Part shown: one piece after another, positions 32,314 through 40,525 of the stretch
How positions within the stretch are numbered: position 1 is the first letter of the stretch
Layout of the letters: each line of letters opens with the position of its first letter
NCBI RefSeq assembly: GCF_015207735.1
Contig: NZ_JADEWG010000023.1
Coordinates: 1-64,000 of the forward strand
Reading direction: 5' to 3'
DNA length: 64,000 nucleotides
Source of the DNA: [Phormidium] sp. LEGE 05292
Lineage (GTDB): Bacteria; Cyanobacteriota; Cyanobacteriia; Cyanobacteriales; Aerosakkonemataceae
Made by a program: the position numbers and the translations under genes
The notes under the pieces: model-generated
What the model saw: the letters and a program-made list of their open reading frames with translations, nothing else
Told to the model about the DNA's origin: nothing
Database searches by the model: none

Positions 32314-32967
32314 TTAAGAAATAGGCGAAATATCGGGATTGTCTTCAAGTGGCAATGGGGCATCACTTGCCATTACTTTAGTAGCCGCTTCACTCACAAC
32401 TTCCGAGGTTTTGGTAGATGGACGACGGCGCGATCGCTTATATGCAGCCCTCTCTGCTTTTTCCCGTTCATAAGCAATTAGTCTGCCATAATACTCATGT
32501 TTACTCAAGTTCATCGACAAGAAAATGTGCTGACGGGTATTACCGAAACCTTTGCGAGTAAAAAATTTCACTGCTGGCGTATTAGCTGGATCGGTATCCA
32601 CTAACATAAAACGCACCCCATCTTCAATCATCCGTTCCACCAGTTTATCAACTAATTTGTCACCAACACCTCGACGTTGAAAATTAGGATTAACTCCCAG
32701 CCAAATAATGTAACCGTAAGTCCAAGTTGCTTTGTTAATAATTGTACCTAAAACAAAGCCTGCTAATTGTTCGTCTATTTCCGCAACTAAACAATATTCT
32801 GGATCGGTATTGTACAGTCCGATGACCTCCCATTCATCCCAAGTGCGATATAAATAGGGATACAAATCACTGGTGAAAATGTCTTCACCCAAATGATACA
32901 CGGGAGCAATATCATCTATTTCCATGTTGCGGATATAGATCGCGTTATAGTTTTCTGCTTGACTCAT
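32314..32967 (-). CDS. GNAT-family N-acetyltransferase
   Basis: This 217-residue protein has a RimI-like GNAT domain in residues 8-165: NMEIDDIAPVYHLGEDIF, LAGFVLGT, and the acetyl-CoA loop NPNFQRRGVGDKLVDKLV with the R/Q-x-x-G-x-G/A signature, then PAVKFFTRKGF. The C-terminal 45 residues are basic then acidic (RAAYKRSRRRPS) and probably disordered. It lies just upstream of recJ on the same strand and may be co-transcribed. Substrate unknown. Confidence 0.88.
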   Translation of the reverse strand: MSQAENYNAIYIRNMEIDDIAPVYHLGEDIFTSDLYPYLYRTWDEWEVIGLYNTDPEYCLVAEIDEQLAGFVLGTIINKATWTYGYIIWLGVNPNFQRRGVGDKLVDKLVERMIEDGVRFMLVDTDPANTPAVKFFTRKGFGNTRQHIFLSMNLSKHEYYGRLIAYEREKAERAAYKRSRRRPSTKTSEVVSEAATKVMASDAPLPLEDNPDISPIS

Positions 32968-33054
32968 AAATCAATGATTAACTTTTCTATTACTTAGCCT
33001 AAATCTATAATAGATTTAATTGGCTATACTACTATCATATACTGCTGCTGAATT

Positions 33055-33309
33055 ATGAATAGCCTAACTTCATTATTAGATAATGCCACAATTTCACAAT
33101 GGCAACCCGCTACAGACCTAACTAGCACCACTAAACCAGAAGATTATCAAGCAATCGCACCTGTAGAACTTTGGGTTTACTGTCAAAATCAATTATTTAT
33201 TTATCATTTTGATTCCCAACAATATCTAGAGTCTCAAATTAGTCACTGGTTCCCTAATTACGATCTCAAAACTTTAATTCCACAATACATCGATCAAAGG
33301 ATATTGTAG
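33055..33309 (+). CDS. Small conserved hypothetical protein
   Basis: This 84-residue soluble protein has a Trp/Tyr-rich C-terminal part (ELWVYCQNQLFIYHFDSQQYLESQISHWFPNYD). No motif that tells function. It is monocistronic and diverges from the GNAT gene. The following 180 bases hold repeats only. Confidence 0.6.
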   Translation: MNSLTSLLDNATISQWQPATDLTSTTKPEDYQAIAPVELWVYCQNQLFIYHFDSQQYLESQISHWFPNYDLKTLIPQYIDQRIL

Positions 33310-33441
33310 CAACTATCGATTAGTGTTTTTTGGGGCGATCGCTTTTGGCAAAAAAAGAGCGATCGTACCTAATCCCCCAATCAACTAATAGAAAAAAACT
33401 ATACTATCTATCTAATCCAATTTGCGTTAAATTTAGCGGAT

Positions 33442-33460
33442 GGTGCGTTAATAACGCACC
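33442..33460. repeat. GGTGCGTTA palindromic repeat
   Basis: A perfect 9-bp inverted repeat with a single-base spacer, followed by CTACAAT, belongs to the same GTAGGGTGCGTTA family as 22421-22555. It lies 30 bases before the HAD gene start. Confidence 0.65.
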
Positions 33461-33490
33461 CTACAATAAAGTTCAACCGACAACTAAATC

Positions 33491-34351
33491 ATGAATAGAG
33501 AAATTAACCAGCGATTAACAGCAGAAAACACTGAAATTAAACTATTAGTTCTCGACATTGATGGGACGATCGCAGGAGAATCTAACCAAATTAGCCAAGC
33601 TGTCAAACAAGCCATAAAAGCAGTCCAAGCTAAAGGCATAAAAGTAGCGATCGCAACAGGCAGAATGTACTGTTCCGCTTTACGTTTTCATCAAGATATA
33701 AATTCCGATCTGCCACTCATGGCTTACCAAGGAGCACTAATCAAAGATCCGGCAACAGAAAAAGTTTTACAACATTTGCCAGTATCTAAAGATATGGCAT
33801 TGCGGTTATTAGATTACTTTGAAAAACCAGAACTGCGATCGCTCCTTTCCGTTCATTTTTATATCAACGATCAACTTTACGTGCGAGAAATCACCCCTGA
33901 AACCCAAATTTATGCCGGACGTTCCAACATTCAACCAATAGCAGTCGGTGACTTACGAAAAGTTTTAGATACCGAAAATGAACCGACAAAAATATTAGCA
34001 TTGAGTGACGATACCGACGCGATCGAACATCTTTTAGGCACACTCAGGCAACAATACACCCCAGCAGAACTGTACCTCACCACATCTGTAGCTACCTTTT
34101 TTGAAGCTACTAATCCTTGGGTAAACAAAGGAGCAGCTGTGCGTTATTTAGCTGAAGAAATCTTAGGATTGTCCGCCAGCAACGTCATGACTATAGGCGA
34201 TAACTTTAATGATGTAGAAATGCTCGAATATGCAGGTATTGGCGTAGCGATGGGTGGTGGCCCTGTGGGAGTCCAAGCTATCGCACATTGGGTAGCCCCT
34301 AGTGTAGAAGAAGATGGGGTAGCCGCTGCGATCGAGAAATTCATCCTCTAA
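33491..34351 (+). CDS. Cof-type HAD-IIB phosphatase
   Basis: This 286-residue HAD hydrolase is of the Cof/YbiV class that dephosphorylates sugar phosphates or flavin-related compounds. Motif I is LDIDGTI, the region after it IKVAIATGRMY (motif II), a type IIB cap (residues about 85-190), the lysine in NPWVNKGAAVR, and motif IV IGDNFNDVEMLEYAG. The chain is complete. A candidate small RNA follows immediately. Confidence 0.92.
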   Translation: MNREINQRLTAENTEIKLLVLDIDGTIAGESNQISQAVKQAIKAVQAKGIKVAIATGRMYCSALRFHQDINSDLPLMAYQGALIKDPATEKVLQHLPVSKDMALRLLDYFEKPELRSLLSVHFYINDQLYVREITPETQIYAGRSNIQPIAVGDLRKVLDTENEPTKILALSDDTDAIEHLLGTLRQQYTPAELYLTTSVATFFEATNPWVNKGAAVRYLAEEILGLSASNVMTIGDNFNDVEMLEYAGIGVAMGGGPVGVQAIAHWVAPSVEEDGVAAAIEKFIL

Positions 34352-34371
34352 AAAAACCCCTTAAATCAGAA

Positions 34372-34457
34372 AGAGAACCGACGACTGGCCGTGTTTCGTC
34401 TCGGTTCTCTTGCTGGTTCGCTCCTCACACATCTGTAAATATACAGGAGGTTTTTTA
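34372..34457 (+). ncRNA. yfr1: Candidate Yfr1-type small RNA
   Basis: Two hairpins flank a short single-stranded stretch. Hairpin 1 (34372-34410) has the 10-bp perfect stem AGAGAACCGA/TCGGTTCTCT. Then comes CTCCTCACAC (34421-34430), which matches the unpaired core of cyanobacterial Yfr1 (ACUCCUCACAC) except for its first base. Hairpin 2 is CTGTA-AATA-TACAG (34433-34446), followed by GAGG and six T, a Rho-independent terminator. Yfr1 regulates outer-membrane porin mRNAs by base pairing. The order hairpin, CUCCUCACAC, terminator is the Yfr1 layout. I could not see the promoter, which would have to lie in the end of the HAD gene. If not a separate RNA, this is the HAD gene terminator. Confidence 0.5.
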
Positions 34458-34514
34458 ATTTGTCACCCCTTTTAAGAAAATTTTCATACTTTAGGCATAG
34501 AAAGGCATAAAACT

Positions 34515-34632
34515 CTTGGGGGAAGGCAGAGGGGCAAGGGGAGATGGGGAGATGGGGGGAAATAATTTAATCACATCTAAAACTCCCCCTACCTCCCTAC
34601 CTCCCTACCTCTTCTTCCCAGTCCCCAGTCCC
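34515..34632. repeat. Low-complexity G-run / C-run repeats
   Basis: GGCAGAGGGGCAAGGGGAGATGGGG tracts are followed by CTACCTCC repeats and CAGTCCCCAGTCCC. This is intergenic, low-complexity and dispersed, with no gene between the candidate small RNA and the DALR fragment. Confidence 0.6.
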
Positions 34633-34635
34633 TGG

Positions 34636-35181
34636 CTACAATTCCAGAGGTGCTGAAATACCCAAATATTCTTCTAAAAGTAGTTGCAGCATTGTTTGGG
34701 TAGCCATAAGTAAACCGAGTCTTGCTTGGGCTAGTTCTGGAGTTTCTGTCTTTACCTCCCCCCAGAGGCGGCATTGGCGATAAAACTTTTCCCAGGAGAG
34801 GCTGATTCCTTGGGCTAGTTTTTCCCAATTGGGATTTTTTGATGATGCGGGACAGTACATCGCATCTAAGGCAGAAAATAGTTGAGAAATTAAGCTGCGT
34901 TCTGCGGGATGGGTTAATCGCAATTGTCCCATTTCATTTAACCAGGGAATAGCATCAGGTGCGATCGCTCCCCATTTCCCATCAGCTTGAGCCAAACGCA
35001 GCAGCGAACAACAACGCGCATGAGCATATTGCACAGAGAATAGGGACTGGGAACTGGGGATTGGGGACTGGGGACTAGGAAAGTTTTGAGTTGTAGGGGC
35101 GGGTTTAGTAGACAATTTTTTGCTCATAGCAGAAGAATTAACAACAAAACCCGCCCTTACAGATTTTTCTTGTCCCCCCAT
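34636..35181 (-). CDS. Truncated DALR anticodon-binding-domain protein
   Basis: From about residue 49 (LFSVQYAHARCCSLLRLA) to the end (LLEEYLGISAPLEL) this matches the C-terminal half of the stand-alone DALR protein of cyanobacteria, related to the anticodon-binding domain of arginyl-tRNA synthetase. Those proteins are roughly 250 residues with a conserved N-terminal half. Here that half is missing, and the first 48 residues are read from dispersed repeats (GTAGGGGCGGG element and GGGGACTGGGG tract). An internal ATG at 35127 is an alternative start. The upstream gene begins only 36 bases away, so the lost half is not nearby. Probably a 5'-truncated, perhaps non-functional gene. Confidence 0.65.
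   Translation of the reverse strand: MGGQEKSVRAGFVVNSSAMSKKLSTKPAPTTQNFPSPQSPIPSSQSLFSVQYAHARCCSLLRLAQADGKWGAIAPDAIPWLNEMGQLRLTHPAERSLISQLFSALDAMYCPASSKNPNWEKLAQGISLSWEKFYRQCRLWGEVKTETPELAQARLGLLMATQTMLQLLLEEYLGISAPLEL
35093..35160. repeat. GTAGGGGCGGGTTT inverted-repeat element
   Basis: The ends GTAGGGGCGGGTTT and AAACCCGCCCTTAC are inverted and enclose about 40 bases. It is the same family as 53444-53510 and related to 10151-10273. It lies at the point where homology of the DALR protein breaks off. Confidence 0.75.
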
Positions 35182-35217
35182 CCCCCCATCCCCCCATCTC
35201 CTTGTCCTAGTAGCCTG

Positions 35218-36042
35218 TCACGCCTCACTAGTTAGGGCAACAGGGGTTTGATTAGCTGAAATTTCTTGATTTTCTCCTGTTTTTCCGGTTTCTCCTGTTT
35301 CCTGCTGATTATCTACTACTTGTATTTGCCCCATTTGTCTGATTTGTTCTGCAATCCAGGTTTCAAACATTTCGTCTAGTAAACGACGACGCATCGCATC
35401 GTCGAGTTGGGCAGGGATATTCTTTTCTAATCTAATAATTACAAACCATTCTGCCAAAGCTCTAGGGGGCCAAAGTTGACCGGGTTGGCTGACGGCTAGT
35501 AATTGACCGATGAGGGGATGGGGTTGCTTAATAGAAACAGGTCCCAGCAAGCCTCCGGTTTTAGCTTCAGGCCCTTGGGAGTATTTTTCTGCTAATTCCG
35601 CAAAGGATTGTTCGCCTTCTTGAATGCGGAAATAAATTTCGTTGGCTAAACCCAAATCTTTTGTCCGAATCAGGGAGTAAACTACTTGGTCGAGAAAGGG
35701 TTTGCGCGTGAGAAAATAATTTTCTACCTTGTTTGCCCAGTTAGCTTGCTTGTATTTTTCCACTTGCAGAGGACGCACTGATAATTCTTTTAAATGTTCA
35801 GCTGTTATTCCTTGGTTTTGCAGCCAAGCCGCTTTAGCTTCTGGGCTATTAAGTTGATACTGAGCTTCAATTTGGGCAACGGCTGAGAGCATTTCTTCCT
35901 CAGTATATGGGATGTCTGCGATCGCTTGGTCGATAATCAACCCCCGTAAAAATTGGGGCATTAGCTGGTAACGAGTCATCATTTCCAGCATTTCTGTAGG
36001 TTGAATTTTTTGCTCGCCCGCTTGAAATACTACTGTCATCAC
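35218..36042 (-). CDS. Parvulin-type peptidyl-prolyl isomerase
   Basis: This 274-residue protein has an N-terminal SurA-like helical region (about 15-125). A parvulin (PpiC) domain follows at about 140-225: EIYFRIQEGEQSFAELAEKYSQGPEAKTGGLLGPVS, ending in WFVIIRLEKNIPA. The first residues are not a clear signal peptide. Family members assist folding of exported proteins or accompany type I secretion. The C-terminus is a Glu/Thr/Gly-rich tail. It lies 7 bases from the methyltransferase gene and is probably co-transcribed with it. Confidence 0.85.
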   Translation of the reverse strand: MMTVVFQAGEQKIQPTEMLEMMTRYQLMPQFLRGLIIDQAIADIPYTEEEMLSAVAQIEAQYQLNSPEAKAAWLQNQGITAEHLKELSVRPLQVEKYKQANWANKVENYFLTRKPFLDQVVYSLIRTKDLGLANEIYFRIQEGEQSFAELAEKYSQGPEAKTGGLLGPVSIKQPHPLIGQLLAVSQPGQLWPPRALAEWFVIIRLEKNIPAQLDDAMRRRLLDEMFETWIAEQIRQMGQIQVVDNQQETGETGKTGENQEISANQTPVALTSEA

Positions 36043-36049
36043 TTCTGAG

Positions 36050-36631
36050 TTATGATTTTTTCTTTGGCTTTTGGTGCATCCACAATGATTCTGTTATTAA
36101 AGTACCCTCTAAACCCACAGTTTTAACAGCCCGCATTACTCCCGGCCATCCTACTTCATAATCATCACAGAGCAGAAATCCGCCCGGTTTGATTTTGGGA
36201 TACCAGTTTAGCAAATCAGCTTTTACAGAATCATAGTCATGGGCAGCATCCACGAAAACTAAGTCTAGGGATTCTGGATCAAACTTAGCAGCTGCTTCTG
36301 TTGTAGTCATTGATAAGGTATAAATTTTATCTTTTACTCCAAATTGCTCTATATTCTTGGTAAATGCTGCCAGTAAATTACTTACATCAAAATTAGATTG
36401 TTTATGTTCTTCCGATCCCTGAAAATGATCGACGCAGTATAATATACTATCCGCTGGTAATACAGAGGCGATCGCTACGCTACTGCGACCTTTATACGAT
36501 CCTAACTCGACTACCTTCGACCCGGTAGGTAACTGTTTAACAATTTTTTGCAAAGCCAAAGCTTGAGCTAGGCTAAACCAGCCTTCAATGCCCTCCCATT
36601 CTAGAATTCCCGTAAAGTCGTATAGACTCAT
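36050..36631 (-). CDS. Class I SAM-dependent methyltransferase (Methyltransf_24/CmcI-like)
   Basis: This 193-residue protein has a Rossmann-type SAM site (VVELGSYKGRSSVAIAS), the acidic strand LYCVDHFQG, and the catalytic-region LDLVFVDAAHDYDSVKADLLNWYPKIKPGGFLLCDDY. This is typical of the family that works on sugars, phenolics or cephalosporin. It is upstream of and 7 bases from the PPIase gene and divergent from the large glycosyltransferase at 36764. Confidence 0.87.
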   Translation of the reverse strand: MSLYDFTGILEWEGIEGWFSLAQALALQKIVKQLPTGSKVVELGSYKGRSSVAIASVLPADSILYCVDHFQGSEEHKQSNFDVSNLLAAFTKNIEQFGVKDKIYTLSMTTTEAAAKFDPESLDLVFVDAAHDYDSVKADLLNWYPKIKPGGFLLCDDYEVGWPGVMRAVKTVGLEGTLITESLWMHQKPKKKS

Positions 36632-36763
36632 CTGCTAATTACTATTTGCTAAATTTTCTAAACAACATCTTCATATTTTCGAGCATCAATTGCCAAAATT
36701 CGCTGAAAATTCTTTACAATTTATGAGCAATTACCCAGGTTATAGGCGACCTTAACAAACTTC

Positions 36764-39424
36764 ATGCGGATTCTGTTTACAATTGCTCACTTTTTCCAAC
36801 CCAGCGAACATAGTCAGTATGGTTCACAGGGTAAAAATCCCCAACCTCGGATACAAGCACTTACCGCCTGTATCAGTTCTTTACACAAATTATTTGGTAA
36901 ATCCCAGGCTAGCATTGATATTGCTCAAAGTTCAGCGAAACCAGCAAATCAGTCCGTAACACACAATATAGATATTGTTATTTGTACTACTAAAAATCAA
37001 CACCTCCTTGACCAACTTTCCCTACCTTCGGACTTATATAAACACTATCGCACCAATGCCGAATCGATGTTACTCGGTTTTGAGTGTCAAGCATTACTCC
37101 GTGATTGTCTTGGCAGTTACGATTATTTTTGTTTTTTAGAAGACGACTTAATTCTGCACGACCCTTGGTTATTTGTCAAACTTAATTGGTTTAACAAACA
37201 AGCTGGGGATCAAGCTTTACTTCAACCAAATCGTTACGAACTTTCTCCCCCAGGAAACAGCAAAAAAATTTACATAGATGGTAATTTGTCACCATTGATA
37301 ACTGCGGAATTTCAAAATGTCGAAGAACAACCGGAACTGCTGGGGCAAATTCTAGGACAAACAGTGATTTTTCAGCGTGCTACGAACCCGCATTCTGGCT
37401 GTTATTTCCTCAATGTTGCCCAAATGAGTACTTGGGTACAGCAACCGCATTTTCTCGATCGTAATAGTAGTTTTTTTAGCCCTTTAGAAAGTGCAGCTAC
37501 GCTAGGAATCATGCGAACTTTTCGCATTTATAAACCTACTCCTCAAAATGCCAACTTTTTGGAAATTGAACATTACGGTAATGCTTGGAGTCAGAAACTT
37601 TTAGGAGTTCCTGCCGAGGAGCAAGGAAACAGGGGAACACAGGAGCAAGGAAGCAGAGGAACACAGGAGCAAGTTAAAGTTTCTCAGCCATCGAGTTTAG
37701 CTATTGAGCCAGCAATTGTTAGTTCTGCTTCTATACCTGATTATTACAATCGAGCTAACCCTGATTTACTCCGACTTTTGCCAGCTGATGCCAAAGTAGT
37801 TATAGAAGTTGGTTGTGGGGCAGGAGCTTTAGGAGAACAGTATAAAAGAATTAATCCTCATTGTAAATATATTGGCATTGAATTAAATGAAACTGCGGCG
37901 AAAATTGCGGCGACAAGATTAGATCGTGTAGTAATAGGAAGTGTAGAAAACTTAAATATAGCGGATGAAATTGGCGAAGGTATAGCAGATTGTTTGGTGT
38001 ATGGAGATGTGTTAGAACATCTGGTTAATCCTTGGGCGGTGCTTGGCGATCGTCTAAAATGGTTGAAAGCAGATGGTCAAGTTTTAGCTTGTATTCCTAA
38101 TGTGCAACATTGGAGTTTAATTCTGCGATTATTGCGGGGAAATTGGGAATACGAAGAGGAAGGATTGTTAGATAAAACTCACTTACGCTTTTTTGCTTTA
38201 GATACAATTAAGCAATTATTTGCATCTGTAGGATTACATATTTATGATGTGCAACCTAGAGGACAACAAGGAGAGACTTTTCATAAATTCCAACAAATAA
38301 TGGCTCCAGTTATTAATAGTTTAGGTTTGTTGGCAAGTGATTTTGCTCAGAGAACCGCAGCTTTACAATATGTAGTACGAGCAACTAAAACTCCGATTGC
38401 ATCTAAACCGTTGCTAATACAAACTATTTTAATGGCTCCGTTGGCGTGCGATCGCGTCCGAATTTTAGAACCAGACCAACTAAGTGCTACAATTCCCGGA
38501 GTACGAACCTTAGCTACAGTGAAAACAGCTAATTTGAGCGTTGGTACACCGGAAGAAGAGAAAGTATTTATTTGGCAAAGGGCATTTTTACGAAAGCCAA
38601 ATGAGATTCCGCAACTGCAAGAATTACTGCGCCGAGGTTATTTAATTGTCGCAGAAATTGACGACGATCCGTTACGTTGGCCCGCTCATGAAGAAAATCA
38701 ATTTTTCAGTTATAGTGCTTGCCATTGTGTACAAACTTCTACCGAACCTTTGGCAGAGTTTTTGCGGGGAATAAATCCGAATGTAGCGGTTTTTCAGAAT
38801 CAATTAGCTTATCTTCCGCCAGCCAGAAACTATGAATTAGATACGCCAGTTACCTTGTTTTTTGGTGCTTTGAATCGAGAAGAAGATTGGGCAGAAATTA
38901 TGCCTGTGATTAATCGGGTGTTGGCCCAATTTGGCGATCGTATTCGCGTACAAGTAATCTACGATCAAAAGTTCTTCAATGCTTTATCAATACCTCACAA
39001 ACAATTTGAATCTTTCTGTCCTTACGAAAGATATCAGGAACTTCTCCATACCTGTGACCTTGCCATTTTACCCTTGAATCCCACCAGATTTAACAGCATG
39101 AAATCCGACCTCAAATTTATTGAATGTGCTGGACATGGAGTAACAGTTTTAGCCAGTCCAACAGTTTACGAACGCTCAATTATTGAAGGGGAAACCGGAT
39201 TAATTTATCATTCAGTAACCGAGTTTGAAGATAAATTGAAAAAGTTAATTTCTGAAACAAAATGGCGGCAAAAACTTGCCCAAAATGCTTATGAATGGGT
39301 GAAAAACAATCGCCTACTTTCCCAACATTACCGTCAACGCCGAGATTGGTATTTAAAAATGCGAGAAGATTTACCCAGGTTAAATGCTGAGTTAAAAAGT
39401 AGAGTGCCGGAATTGTTTGTTTAA
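36764..39424 (+). CDS. Three-module glycosyltransferase-methyltransferase-glycosyltransferase
   Basis: This is an 886-residue protein. Residues 1-280: GT-A-like module with an acidic metal site ([12 protein letters not shown], about 122-133). Residues 285-304: low-complexity linker of EEQGNRGTQ-type repeats, encoded by a DNA tandem repeat at 37617-37675. Residues about 320-540: SAM methyltransferase ([14 protein letters not shown] near 346; [12 protein letters not shown]). Residues about 555-880: GT-B-like module ([44 protein letters not shown]). Such multimodular proteins decorate surface polysaccharides or glycopeptides. Single substrates cannot be predicted. A divergent methyltransferase gene is next to it. 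Confidence 0.85.
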   Translation: MRILFTIAHFFQPSEHSQYGSQGKNPQPRIQALTACISSLHKLFGKSQASIDIAQSSAKPANQSVTHNIDIVICTTKNQHLLDQLSLPSDLYKHYRTNAESMLLGFECQALLRDCLGSYDYFCFLEDDLILHDPWLFVKLNWFNKQAGDQALLQPNRYELSPPGNSKKIYIDGNLSPLITAEFQNVEEQPELLGQILGQTVIFQRATNPHSGCYFLNVAQMSTWVQQPHFLDRNSSFFSPLESAATLGIMRTFRIYKPTPQNANFLEIEHYGNAWSQKLLGVPAEEQGNRGTQEQGSRGTQEQVKVSQPSSLAIEPAIVSSASIPDYYNRANPDLLRLLPADAKVVIEVGCGAGALGEQYKRINPHCKYIGIELNETAAKIAATRLDRVVIGSVENLNIADEIGEGIADCLVYGDVLEHLVNPWAVLGDRLKWLKADGQVLACIPNVQHWSLILRLLRGNWEYEEEGLLDKTHLRFFALDTIKQLFASVGLHIYDVQPRGQQGETFHKFQQIMAPVINSLGLLASDFAQRTAALQYVVRATKTPIASKPLLIQTILMAPLACDRVRILEPDQLSATIPGVRTLATVKTANLSVGTPEEEKVFIWQRAFLRKPNEIPQLQELLRRGYLIVAEIDDDPLRWPAHEENQFFSYSACHCVQTSTEPLAEFLRGINPNVAVFQNQLAYLPPARNYELDTPVTLFFGALNREEDWAEIMPVINRVLAQFGDRIRVQVIYDQKFFNALSIPHKQFESFCPYERYQELLHTCDLAILPLNPTRFNSMKSDLKFIECAGHGVTVLASPTVYERSIIEGETGLIYHSVTEFEDKLKKLISETKWRQKLAQNAYEWVKNNRLLSQHYRQRRDWYLKMREDLPRLNAELKSRVPELFV

Positions 39425-39464
39425 TTCTCTTTTGTCGGGTGCGTATACTGAAATCTTACGCCTA

Positions 39465-39531
39465 GAGGCAGAGCCTCTGTTTTTCGTTTCCAGGTTCAAC
39501 CAGGGAACGAGTTCTGGGAGGTTATACCTCC
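39465..39531. repeat. 67-bp triple-hairpin dispersed repeat, copy B
   Basis: Same structure as 2362-2428 (GAGGC/GCCTC, the CGTTTCCAGG/CCAGGGAACG pair and GGAGGT/ACCTCC), with a few substitutions. It again overlaps the end of a minus-strand gene. Confidence 0.8.
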
Positions 39532-40362
39532 CCTACGGCATTCAACCCACTTCTTCCAGGCAATATTTGATGCTTCTCTGACAACTGAACTCAAATCACA
39601 TTGATACAAGGCTGAACACGATAGAAAATTAATTTCTAGAACGTAAGCCAAATTATTAGAGCAACAGAGATCTAAAACCCAAATTGGGTCAGGCTGCCAT
39701 TGTTGTTGTGCCACTGCTTCGGCTACTCTTTGGACAACTTCAGGCATTCCAGATTGATAGTAAGGTTTCCCAAACTGCCGATATTGAGAAGCACATAAGA
39801 TTTGTCCTTGGGCAATAATTACTCGCCACTCTGCTTCGATCGGTTTTTCTGGTGCAACAATTACCAATATGTTTGGATCTTCGAGATAGTGGCGCTTCAT
39901 AAAACTATCTAAGTCAGTCAATTCTTCAAGAGAATAAAGCCCACCTGCAAAAGGTTTAAGCGGACTGTTGGGACGGATAAACAAACGTTTGCTCTCCTCA
40001 AGGCTAAGGAGTAATTTAGGGTTGTCAAAGGCGGAGGAAGACAACTCCGACAGGGGCAGAATATAACCGTCGGCATTCAACAGCCAAGGTTTAAGATGAG
40101 GATAATAGGCTGTGCAACAGTAATTTTCAATAGTCCCGATAATTCCTGGTATCCAAGACAAATTGCGGCTTAGAATCTGTTGAGCAATATGGAGCGATCC
40201 ATAGAAGATGATGCACTCTGTTTTGGGAAAGAAGTGTTGATAGTCTGTGATGCCTCTGGTGTAGTCAACGATCTTAACATTGTGTCCTTGCTTCTCGATC
40301 TCATTTGCAAGTGGAGTCATAGAACAGCCAAATACACCGTCCTCTAGAATCCAGTTAATCAT
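39496..40362 (-). CDS. ATP-grasp-domain protein
   Basis: A protein of about 288 residues. The N-terminal third resembles a pre-ATP-grasp domain (SMTPLANEIEKQGHNVKIVD). The middle contains FIRPNSPLKPFAGG and ILVIVAPEKPIEAEWRVIIAQGQI, and the end WVLDLCCSNNLAYVLEINFLSC, the acidic/Asn metal site of ATP-grasp ligases. It is expected to join a carboxylate to an amine or thiol using ATP. I start at ATG 40362, preceded by GGGGGT; the open frame extends 18 bases. The last 13 or so residues (RRGGITSQNSFPG) come from the repeat at 39465-39531, so the C-terminus is altered. Confidence 0.78.
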   Translation of the reverse strand: MINWILEDGVFGCSMTPLANEIEKQGHNVKIVDYTRGITDYQHFFPKTECIIFYGSLHIAQQILSRNLSWIPGIIGTIENYCCTAYYPHLKPWLLNADGYILPLSELSSSAFDNPKLLLSLEESKRLFIRPNSPLKPFAGGLYSLEELTDLDSFMKRHYLEDPNILVIVAPEKPIEAEWRVIIAQGQILCASQYRQFGKPYYQSGMPEVVQRVAEAVAQQQWQPDPIWVLDLCCSNNLAYVLEINFLSCSALYQCDLSSVVREASNIAWKKWVECRRGGITSQNSFPG

Positions 40363-40442
40363 CCAGCTACCCCCGCCCAAGTGGTATTGTTAAACTTCAC
40401 TTAATTTGTACTTAAGTCTATTTAAATATAGGCTTAAATTAT

Positions 40443-40494
40443 CATTGGTCATTGTTCATTAAGCATTTAATTTCCAACTAATGACCAATGACCA
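40443..40494. repeat. ATTGGTCATT inverted repeat
   Basis: ATTGGTCATTGTTCATT is mirrored by TAATGACCAATGACC, and is followed by an ACTGAAGTCCTTACAACA unit related to the hairpin family at 43501. It is intergenic, between the ATP-grasp gene and the P450 gene. Confidence 0.55.
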
Positions 40495-40525
40495 AAAGGA
40501 CTGAAGTCCTTACAACAGACGAGGA

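Noticed and set aside
34372-34457. tRNA-like GGTTCG segment
   Set aside because: No acceptor stem or T-loop consensus; the hairpin layout fits Yfr1 or a terminator instead.
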